Below are positions 1-4,687 of a stretch of DNA of 5,726 nucleotides, one piece after another. Each line of letters begins with the position of its first letter. Position 1 is the stretch's first letter. Made by a program: the position numbers and the translations under genes. The notes under the pieces are model-generated. The model was not told the origin of the DNA, did no database searches, and was given only the letters and a program-made list of their open reading frames with translations. Source of the DNA: an uncultured Erysipelotrichaceae bacterium (GTDB lineage Bacteria; Bacillota_I; Bacilli_A; Erysipelotrichales; Erysipelotrichaceae); assembly GCA_902782505.1 (NCBI GenBank), contig CACZNO010000254.1:1-5726 (forward strand). Reading direction: 5' to 3'.

Positions 1-2
1 AT

Positions 3-458
3 GGGATCCCGGCGGAAGAGTACCCGCTCGGAAACATCGGATATATGCCGGAAGAAAGGACGGTGCGAAAGGCGGTTTCGGTGTATGAGATGGTGTTGTT
101 GGTGGGAAGGCTCAAAGGGATCCGGAAGGACAAGGCACCAAAGGCGGCGGATGACGCCATTGAGAAAACCGGTCTGGACAGGGTGAAGTATGAACGGATG
201 ACCGAACTCTCGAAGGGAAACGCCAATCTGGCGATGTATGCGTGCGCAATCGTACATGAGCCGAAGATCCTGATCCTGGACGAACCATTCAGCGGATTGG
301 ACGCGGAAAACAGGGAAAAGATGATGAAACTGATCCGCGAAGGAAGAACGGGACGGACCACGATCGTATCTGTGCACGAACAATACCGCATCCCGGAGCT
401 TTGCGATAAGGTCTTCAAAATCCGGGAAGGAAAGATCGAAGAGGTGTACCGCCCGTGA
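3..458 (+). CDS. ABC transporter ATP-binding protein, NatA/YhaQ-like (5' end outside window)
   Basis: This is the C-terminal half (151 residues visible) of a cytoplasmic ABC ATPase that would power the permease encoded next. The reading frame is open from base 3, so the start codon and Walker A lie upstream of the window. Visible parts, in order, are a Q-loop region IGYMPEER near the left edge, which resembles the IGYLPEER form of NatA/YhaQ-type exporters where Glu takes the usual Gln place; a helical segment; a signature LSKGN; Walker B ILILDEPFSGLD with the D-loop; and an H-loop TTIVSVHEQ. The signature is LSKGNANLA rather than the LSKGNQQK I expect for this subfamily. The protein ends about 25 residues after the H-loop, so it lacks a long C-terminal extension. 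Its TGA stop lies inside the GTGA overlap with the permease gene, indicating translational coupling. The ABC-ATPase assignment is firm; the transported substrate is unknown. Confidence 0.93.
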   Translation, partial: GIPAEEYPLGNIGYMPEERTVRKAVSVYEMVLLVGRLKGIRKDKAPKAADDAIEKTGLDRVKYERMTELSKGNANLAMYACAIVHEPKILILDEPFSGLDAENREKMMKLIREGRTGRTTIVSVHEQYRIPELCDKVFKIREGKIEEVYRP

Positions 459-1486
459 AAGCCTATCTCGCGTTTAAGCTGAAGGAACACTTCCGTATTC
501 GTTCTGTAAAGGTCCGTATGGCGTTCGTTTTCGCGATCACAGGGGCCGTTCTGTTTTCGGACCAGATCGTCAAAGGAATCGGAAACGCCCTGAAAACGTC
601 GGTATACAATGACGCGGGTATATCTGCGGCAATGGTCCGGGAAGAAGGGTTCCTTGCGGCCGAAGAAAAGGAAGATGCCGGAATATGGATCACAAAAGAG
701 AAAACTTGGGTCGTGACCGTAAGAAAAAGCCTCAGCGAAACGGAAAAGAGAAATCTTGAACATCTGTTGGAGAAAGCGGAAAATCCTGCCCGTAAAGCCG
801 TCTATGAAACAAGGGAAGAATCCGGAAAGGATTTCACGTGGGGGTTGTTGGTGCTGACGTTTTTCTACTTTGAGGCGTTATCCAAAGGCACGGCAATCGC
901 GGCGGAAGTGATTGATGAAAAGCTGACCGGCATGTGCGATATTGCGTTAGGCGGTATGAAACCGGAAAAACACATGTACGCGATGATCCTGTATGCGTGG
1001 ATCTTGCGGATTCTCGACGTTGCGTGGATCGTTTTCTCGGCGTTCGTTTTCGGCGCGCTTCGTTTATGGACTTTGGGAATACCCGATCTGCCGTTTGAAG
1101 TTACAGAGTCCTCTGCCGATGTGCCCGGCGTTCTCGCCCCGCTAGGAATGATGGTAACCGGGATGTGGCTTTATCAGACGGTGATTGCGGTTTATGTGGC
1201 AAAAGTACGGAAAAGCGAAGAAGTGTCCGGGTATCTGATGGTGCCCAACGCGGTTTTCTTTGTGAGTTACTTTGTGATCACGGATCTCTTTGAAAAAGGA
1301 AAGACCGGCGTACTGATACTTTTGGGATGCGTGCCGTTATGGAACAGCCTGGCAGTGCCGCTGGCGTACTTAAGCGAAGGGGTGCCGGGATGGATCGTGA
1401 TGGCGGAAGGCGCGCTGATGGGTGTGTATATTTTCGTGATGCGGAAAATCCTGCGGCGGAAATACAGGGAAAGAATATTGACGTAG
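455..1486 (+). CDS. ABC-2 type transporter permease (NatB/YhaP-like)
   Basis: A 343-residue integral membrane protein, probably the permease partner of the preceding ATPase. The basic N-terminus leads into a first membrane segment at about residues 22-40. A hydrophilic region of about 85 residues, rich in Lys and Glu (about 42-127), is presumably extracytoplasmic as in NatB/YhaP-type permeases. Further hydrophobic segments lie at about 128-145, 174-205, 226-248, 261-277, 284-303 and 311-330, and the tail is basic (RKILRRKYRER). After the second segment, the stretch EVIDEKLTGMCDIALGGMKP (151-170) resembles the family's conserved cytosolic 'E.K..G..E.LL.s..sp' coupling element. Near the C-terminus, VPLWNSLAVP recalls the conserved Pro-rich 'P..sp...P' segment. 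The GTG start at 455 overlaps the ATPase stop (GTGA), with a modest GAGG at 441-444. An alternative start at Met22 would cut into the first membrane helix. Function is inferred from topology and position; the substrate (ion, peptide or drug) cannot be told. Confidence 0.85.
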   Translation: MKAYLAFKLKEHFRIRSVKVRMAFVFAITGAVLFSDQIVKGIGNALKTSVYNDAGISAAMVREEGFLAAEEKEDAGIWITKEKTWVVTVRKSLSETEKRNLEHLLEKAENPARKAVYETREESGKDFTWGLLVLTFFYFEALSKGTAIAAEVIDEKLTGMCDIALGGMKPEKHMYAMILYAWILRILDVAWIVFSAFVFGALRLWTLGIPDLPFEVTESSADVPGVLAPLGMMVTGMWLYQTVIAVYVAKVRKSEEVSGYLMVPNAVFFVSYFVITDLFEKGKTGVLILLGCVPLWNSLAVPLAYLSEGVPGWIVMAEGALMGVYIFVMRKILRRKYRERILT

Positions 1487-1560
1487 AGAAGAGGACAACA
1501 GGAAAGATGCGGAACAGACAGCGAATTCCCGCAGAAGGAAATCAACCATTTCGGCCGGAG

Positions 1561-1579
1561 TCCTGTATAATATATAGGA
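1561..1579 (+). promoter_or_regulatory. Probable promoter -10 element (with dyad) for the dtd-folD-DUF951-ychF cluster
   Basis: A perfect TATAAT -10 hexamer lies at 1566-1571, about 24 bases before the dtd start, in the 108-base gap after the permease gene. No convincing -35 is visible: the best candidates near 1542-1548 match TTGACA poorly. The -10 sits in an imperfect 19-base palindrome centred on 1570 (TCCT at 1561-1564, AGGA at 1576-1579, one mismatched pair). The dyad could be a repressor or activator site. The rest of the gap (1487-1560) shows no terminator with a T-run and no other signal. Confidence 0.5.
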
Positions 1580-1594
1580 AGGCAGGAACAGGAT

Positions 1595-2041
1595 ATGCGG
1601 GTAGTCGTACAGAGAGTCAAAGAAGGAAACGTCGTGATTGACGGAAAAGTGCACGGTGAGATCGGTGCCGGATATGTTTTACTGGTCGGATTCACGCACG
1701 GCGATACGGCGGAAACCGCCGCGAAGGTCGCAAAGAAGATTACGGAACTGCGGATCTTTGACGATGAAAACGGGAAGATGAATTTATCGATCTACGACGC
1801 GGAAGGCGCGATCCTCAGCATCTCCCAGTTCACCCTGTACGCGGATGTAAGCCAGGGCAGAAGGCCGAGCTTCACGACCGCCATGAACTACAGGGATGCG
1901 TCTGCCTTATACGATGTGTTCAACGATGAATTGCGAAAGAGAAACCTCCGGGTGGAAACGGGAATCTTCGGCGCCGAGATGAAAGTGTCTTTGGTCAACG
2001 ACGGTCCGGTGACGATCTGGGTGGATTCGAAGGAGTTATGA
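1595..2041 (+). CDS. dtd: D-aminoacyl-tRNA deacylase (DTD)
   Basis: A complete 148-residue DTD, close to the usual length of about 145. The enzyme hydrolyses D-amino acids, and by family knowledge glycine mischarged on tRNA(Ala), from tRNA in the cytoplasm as a homodimer, keeping D-residues out of protein synthesis. The N-terminus MRVVVQRVKEGNVVIDGKV is typical. The active-site SQFTLY motif is at 77-82 (Thr80 is the family's key threonine). The cross-subunit Gly-cisPro motif NDGPVT is at 135-140 (Gly137-Pro138), which provides chiral selection. GRRPSF (88-93) is also conserved. No catalytic element is missing. The ATG at 1595 follows an AGGAACAGG region, a modest ribosome binding site, and gives the canonical N-terminus. 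The stop overlaps the folD start (ATGA), so dtd heads a coupled cluster. In many Firmicutes dtd sits beside relA; here it precedes folD. Confidence 0.97.
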   Translation: MRVVVQRVKEGNVVIDGKVHGEIGAGYVLLVGFTHGDTAETAAKVAKKITELRIFDDENGKMNLSIYDAEGAILSISQFTLYADVSQGRRPSFTTAMNYRDASALYDVFNDELRKRNLRVETGIFGAEMKVSLVNDGPVTIWVDSKEL

Positions 2042-2043
2042 TG
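2031..2043 (+). promoter_or_regulatory. Ribosome binding site and tandem ATGATG start of folD
   Basis: An AGGAG at 2031-2035 lies inside the last codons of dtd and is followed by two consecutive ATG codons (2038 and 2041). The first overlaps the dtd stop (ATGA) but is only 2 bases from the AGGAG. The second is 5 bases away, a more usual spacing. Both are plausible starts and differ by one Met. Confidence 0.6.
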
Positions 2044-2904
2044 AAAAGAGTGTTGTCCGGAAAAGAGCGCGCCGCGGAGATCCATGCGCAGAATTACGGG
2101 ATCGCCATGTACGCGGAGGAAAACGGATACGGCAAGCCGACCGTAGCGGTTTTGTACGCGCCGGAAGATGACGGGATCAAAGCGTATATACGCGGGATCC
2201 GTAAGAACGCGGAGAAGTCCGGAGCGGACGTGCGTTTGATCGAACTGACGGAAGAACTTTCGACCGCGGAAGCCGTGAAGATCGTGAAGGAACGCAACGA
2301 AGACGAGGCGGTGCATGCGGTGCTGCTGGAACGTCCGTTTCCGAAAAATATCTCGTACGAAGAGTGCCGGAAAACACTCGATCCGTCGAAAGACGCGGAA
2401 GGCGTGACGGACGAAAATATCGCCGCGCTCTACAGCGGAAAAGAAGCGATTTTACCGTGTACGGCGGAAGCGGTCATGGAAATGCTGGAAACGTATAAAG
2501 TTCCGCTGCGCGGAAAACGGGCGCTGGTGATGGGAAGAAGCCAGACGGTAGGGAAACCGGTCGCCGCGTTATTGACCCAAAAAGACGCGACAGTGACCCT
2601 TGCGCACTCCAAAACAGAGGATTTACAAACTCTCGCCAAAGAATCGAGTATCATAATTGCGGCAGTAAAACGCCCGAAAATGGTAGGAAAAGCCTATTGC
2701 AGGGACCATCAGGTCATTATTGACGTCGGAACGAACTACGATGAGAACGGAAAGCTCTGCGGCGACGTCAACTTTGAAGAACTGGAAGATCTGGATGTGG
2801 AAGTGTCCAAAGTTCCCGGCGGAGTCGGAACTTTGACGACAGCGATCCTGTTCAGAAATGTAATGAAATGTTACCGGAGGAAGTATGGAATACGATTTGA
2901 ATGA
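2038..2904 (+). CDS. folD: FolD-family methylenetetrahydrofolate dehydrogenase / methenyl-THF cyclohydrolase, atypical active site
   Basis: A 288-residue FolD homologue (287 if the second ATG is used) at the usual family length. Canonical FolD oxidises 5,10-methylene-THF with NADP+ and hydrolyses methenyl-THF to 10-formyl-THF. The nucleotide domain is well kept: GRSQTVGKP at 166-174, AHSKTEDL at 189-196, IIDVGTN at 227-233 and the family signature VPGGVG at 259-264. The folate side is unusual. Aligned without gaps to E. coli FolD from memory, Tyr50 is present, but Lys54 (catalytic; Lys56 in human) is Ile54, Gln98 is Glu98 (LLERPFP instead of VQLPLP) and Asp121 is Glu121 (KDAEG instead of KDVDG). 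PCTP.G has become PCTAEA, AVG.P has become AVKRP, and PVPGGVGPMT has become KVPGGVGTLT. The frame is intact, so it is not a decayed pseudogene. Dehydrogenase-only activity or a shifted substrate is likely (inference). The 3' end overlaps the DUF951 gene by 20 bases. Confidence 0.92.
   Translation: MMKRVLSGKERAAEIHAQNYGIAMYAEENGYGKPTVAVLYAPEDDGIKAYIRGIRKNAEKSGADVRLIELTEELSTAEAVKIVKERNEDEAVHAVLLERPFPKNISYEECRKTLDPSKDAEGVTDENIAALYSGKEAILPCTAEAVMEMLETYKVPLRGKRALVMGRSQTVGKPVAALLTQKDATVTLAHSKTEDLQTLAKESSIIIAAVKRPKMVGKAYCRDHQVIIDVGTNYDENGKLCGDVNFEELEDLDVEVSKVPGGVGTLTTAILFRNVMKCYRRKYGIRFE
2876..2880 (+). promoter_or_regulatory. Ribosome binding site of the DUF951 gene inside folD
   Basis: A GGAGG lies within the last folD codons, 4 bases before the ATG at 2885. 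It fixes that start and shows that translation of the small gene begins inside the folD reading frame. Confidence 0.75.
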
Positions 2905-3103
2905 CATCGTTGAAATGAAAAAAGAACACCCGTGTCATAAGTCCCGGTACTGGAAAATCATCCGCATGGGAGCGGATATCCGGATCAAATGTCTGGGCTG
3001 CGGAACCAGCGTTCTCTTTGACCGGAGGGATTTTGAAAAGAAGTTGAAGAAAGTTATCGAACACGGGAATCAGAATACGGAGGAACAGAAAACATGGGAT
3101 TAA
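2885..3103 (+). CDS. DUF951 small zinc-ribbon-like protein (YyzM family)
   Basis: A 72-residue protein of the DUF951 family, a conserved small Firmicutes protein of unknown function (YyzM in Bacillus subtilis). Family hallmarks are DIVEMKKEHPC (7-17), the conserved Trp-Ile-Ile-Arg-like WKIIRMGADIRIKCLGC (23-39), and a basic tail with FEKKLKKVI. Cys17 plus the Cys36-x-x-Cys39 pair suggest a metal-binding knuckle, and the strongly basic character would suit nucleic acid or ribosome contact (inference). The last 10 or so residues, rich in Gln, Asn and Glu, are probably disordered and double as the ribosome binding site region of ychF. The gene overlaps folD by 20 bases and ychF by 10. DUF951 genes are commonly found directly beside ychF in Firmicutes, so a role linked to YchF or the ribosome is plausible but unproven. 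Confidence 0.93.
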   Translation: MEYDLNDIVEMKKEHPCHKSRYWKIIRMGADIRIKCLGCGTSVLFDRRDFEKKLKKVIEHGNQNTEEQKTWD

Positions 3104-4194
3104 CCGCAGGAATTGTCGGGCTGCCGAACATCGGAAAATCGACCCTGTTTAACGCAATCACAAAATCGGAAGCTTTGGTGGCGAACTACCCGTTTGCGAC
3201 GAAAGACCCCAACGTCGGCGTGGTGGAAGTGCCGGATGAACGGATGCCGGTTTTGGTAAAAATGTTTGACCCAAGACGCGTCGTCTACAACACCTTCTCG
3301 TTTACGGACATCGCCGGATTGGTGAAGGGAGCGTCCAAGGGCGAAGGACTCGGGAACCAGTTTTTATCCAACATCCGGGAAGTCAACCTGATCTGTCATG
3401 TCGCAAGGTGTTTCGAAGACGCGGACATTACGCACGTGGAAGGCGAAGTCGATCCGGTGCGGGATATTGAAATCGTGAATACCGAACTGGTGATGGCCGA
3501 TCTGGAGTCGGTCGAAGCCGGAATCGCGAAAGTGGAACGGAAAGCCAAATCGAAAGAAAAGGCGGCGATCGTACAGCTCAGCGCGCTGACGAAAATCCGC
3601 GAACATCTTCTCAAGGGCGAACCGGCGCGCATGACTGTTTTGAACAAGGACGAAGCCGAAGTCATGAAGTCGTTCCATCTTCTGACCGTCAAACCGGTGA
3701 TCTATGTCGCGAATATGTCGGAAGACGATGTGGCGAATCCGGAAGGTTCTGTTCACTACAAGCGCGTCAAGGAACTCGCGGAAAAAGAAAACGCTCCGGT
3801 ATTACCGATCTGCGCCAAAATCGAAGAAGAACTGGCCGGAATGGAAGAAGAAGAGAAGAAGATGTTCCTGGAAGACCTCGGCATTGAGAAGGCAGGATTG
3901 GACCAGGTGGTACAAACGGCGTACGAAATGTTGGGATTACGGACGTTCTTCACTGTCGGAAAAGACGAAGTGCGCGCATGGACTTTCAAAGAAGGCACCA
4001 AGGCGCCGCAGGCGGCGGGCATTATACATACCGACTTTGAACGGGGTTTTATCAAGGCGGAGATTTACTCCTATGACGATTTGATGACCTACGGCAGCGA
4101 AGCCGGAATCAAGGAAGCCGGAAAACTCCGGATCGAAGGAAAAGAGTACGTTATGAAGGACGGAGACATCGTCTTCTTCCGTTTCAACGTATAA
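3094..4194 (+). CDS. ychF: Ribosome-binding ATPase YchF (EngD, OLA1 family)
   Basis: A complete 366-residue YchF, of standard length. This universally conserved TRAFAC-class P-loop protein binds ribosomes and, unusually among Obg-like proteins, prefers ATP to GTP. It is linked to stress and redox responses and to translation. Visible elements are the P-loop GLPNIGKST (9-17), a switch I region NYPFATKDPNVG (31-42), the G3 motif DIAGLVKGASKGEGLGNQF (72-90), and NMSE (207-210) in place of the guanine-specifying NKxD, which fits relaxed or adenine preference. A charged helical arm spans roughly residues 134-200, and the C-terminal TGS domain (about 283-366) carries the conserved GIKEAGKLRIEGKEY and ends in FFRFNV. 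The switch I Cys found in E. coli (Cys35 by recall) is Ala35 here. The ATG at 3094 is 10 bases after GGAGG (3079-3083) and overlaps the DUF951 gene, so translation is probably coupled. No terminator follows, so transcription may run on into darA. Confidence 0.98.
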   Translation: MGLTAGIVGLPNIGKSTLFNAITKSEALVANYPFATKDPNVGVVEVPDERMPVLVKMFDPRRVVYNTFSFTDIAGLVKGASKGEGLGNQFLSNIREVNLICHVARCFEDADITHVEGEVDPVRDIEIVNTELVMADLESVEAGIAKVERKAKSKEKAAIVQLSALTKIREHLLKGEPARMTVLNKDEAEVMKSFHLLTVKPVIYVANMSEDDVANPEGSVHYKRVKELAEKENAPVLPICAKIEEELAGMEEEEKKMFLEDLGIEKAGLDQVVQTAYEMLGLRTFFTVGKDEVRAWTFKEGTKAPQAAGIIHTDFERGFIKAEIYSYDDLMTYGSEAGIKEAGKLRIEGKEYVMKDGDIVFFRFNV

Positions 4195-4200
4195 ATCGTT

Positions 4201-4225
4201 TATAATAAAAGAAACACAGGAGGGG
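4201..4225 (+). promoter_or_regulatory. Probable -10 box and strong Shine-Dalgarno of darA
   Basis: The 37-base gap between ychF and darA holds a perfect TATAAT (4201-4206) and an AGGAGGGG (4218-4225) 6-8 bases before the ATG. The -35 would fall inside the ychF 3' end. TTCCGT at 4177-4182 with an 18-base spacer is the best candidate and it is weak. The ribosome binding site is certain; independent promoter activity is likely but not shown. Confidence 0.6.
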
Positions 4226-4231
4226 ATTCCT

Positions 4232-4555
4232 ATGAAATTACTTATCGCGATCGTATCGAACGATGACAGCTCGTCCGTCATCAGCGCTCTGACGTCGGAA
4301 AAATACCAGGTCACCAAACTTGCGACGACCGGCGGATTCCTCCGCGCGGGAAACACGACCCTGATCATCGGAACCGACGATGAAAAAGTGGAAGACGTTG
4401 TGTCGATCATCGGAAAAGAATCCTGCCGCCGCACCGAAGTGGTTCCGGCGACTGCGTCGTACGATGTCGGAAGATTCGCGACGTATCCGATCGAAGTCCA
4501 GGTCGGAGGCGCGACGATTTTCGTACTGAACGTCGAACAGTTCATCAAACTGTAG
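4232..4555 (+). CDS. darA: Cyclic-di-AMP receptor, PII-like (DarA/PstA/YaaQ family)
   Basis: A 107-residue cytoplasmic protein of the DarA/PstA (YaaQ, formerly DUF970) family, PII-like trimers that bind cyclic-di-AMP at subunit interfaces. The B. subtilis protein has 109 residues. Hallmarks are the N-terminal strand MKLLIAIV, the ligand-loop motif TKLATTGGFLRAGNTT (28-43), LIIGTDDEKVE (44-54) and the C-terminal strand pair IEVQVGGATIFVLNVEQF (87-104). Two differences from recalled B. subtilis and S. aureus sequences stand out: Gln26 replaces an Arg, and the loop between Cys65 and Pro86 is about 4 residues shorter and lacks the Pro-Met-Gly-Gly segment. Downstream effectors of DarA are largely unknown. 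In many Bacillales it lies between tmk and holB; here it follows ychF and is closed by a terminator. Family assignment is strong. Confidence 0.96.
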   Translation: MKLLIAIVSNDDSSSVISALTSEKYQVTKLATTGGFLRAGNTTLIIGTDDEKVEDVVSIIGKESCRRTEVVPATASYDVGRFATYPIEVQVGGATIFVLNVEQFIKL

Positions 4556-4572
4556 AAGATCGGATTGGAATG

Positions 4573-4597
4573 AAACCGTGTAGTTCACACGGTTTTT
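4573..4597 (+). terminator. Rho-independent terminator after darA
   Basis: A 9-bp stem (AAACCGTGT at 4573-4581 with ACACGGTTT at 4587-4595) encloses a 5-base loop (AGTTC) and runs into a T-run at 4593-4597. It starts 17 bases after the darA stop and ends the darA transcript, and with it any transcript that reads through from the dtd-ychF cluster. Confidence 0.88.
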
Positions 4598-4601
4598 CTA
4601 T

Positions 4602-4617
4602 TCCCGGACGCGCCGGG
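4602..4617. other. GC-rich inverted repeat between the terminator and the next promoter
   Basis: CCCGG (4603-4607) and CCGGG (4613-4617) form a 5-bp dyad with a 5-base ACGCG centre, just upstream of the -35 at 4625. It lacks a T-run, so it is not a second terminator. It could be a protein-binding site or may have no role. A further CCGGGA at 4640-4645 lies between the -35 and -10. Confidence 0.3.
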
Positions 4618-4624
4618 GGCTTGG

Positions 4625-4654
4625 TTGAAAAAGAGTCTTCCGGGATATTATAAT
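4625..4654 (+). promoter_or_regulatory. Sigma-A type promoter of the glycosyltransferase gene
   Basis: TTGAAA (4625-4630) and a perfect TATAAT (4649-4654) are separated by 18 bases. Transcription would start near 4661, about 24 bases before the TTG start codon. This is the best-matching promoter in the window and marks a new transcription unit after the terminator. Confidence 0.75.
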
Positions 4655-4673
4655 GAAGGCGAAAGACAGAAAC

Positions 4674-4687
4674 GGAGAACGGCTTTG
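4674..4687 (+). promoter_or_regulatory. Ribosome binding site and TTG start of the glycosyltransferase gene
   Basis: GGAG at 4674-4677 lies 7 bases before TTG at 4685. No ATG or GTG exists in this frame between the promoter and the conserved N-terminal strand. The nearby ATG at 4653 is in another frame and overlaps the -10 box. This makes TTG the start. Confidence 0.7.

Noticed and set aside
1..186. A 61-codon + strand frame starting at base 1
   Set aside because: It runs over the ABC ATPase in another frame and its product is a Cys/Arg/Trp-rich sequence with no family features.
1478..1483. TTGACG resembling a -35 box at the permease stop
   Set aside because: There is no -10-like sequence 16-19 bases downstream, and it is too far from the TATAAT at 1566.
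1327..1641. A 104-codon + strand frame overlapping the permease 3' end and dtd start
   Set aside because: It is out of frame with both genes, has an Arg-rich product without features and no ribosome binding site.
1267..1695. Minus-strand 142-codon frame spanning the permease end, the gap and the dtd start
   Set aside because: It is antisense to conserved genes on both sides, has a low-complexity Ser/Thr/Pro-rich product, and would cross the dtd promoter.
3937..4548. A 203-codon minus-strand frame antisense to the 3' end of ychF and darA
   Set aside because: It lies entirely opposite two well-supported genes and crosses their intergenic region. No recognisable motif is present; it is a by-product of their codon use.
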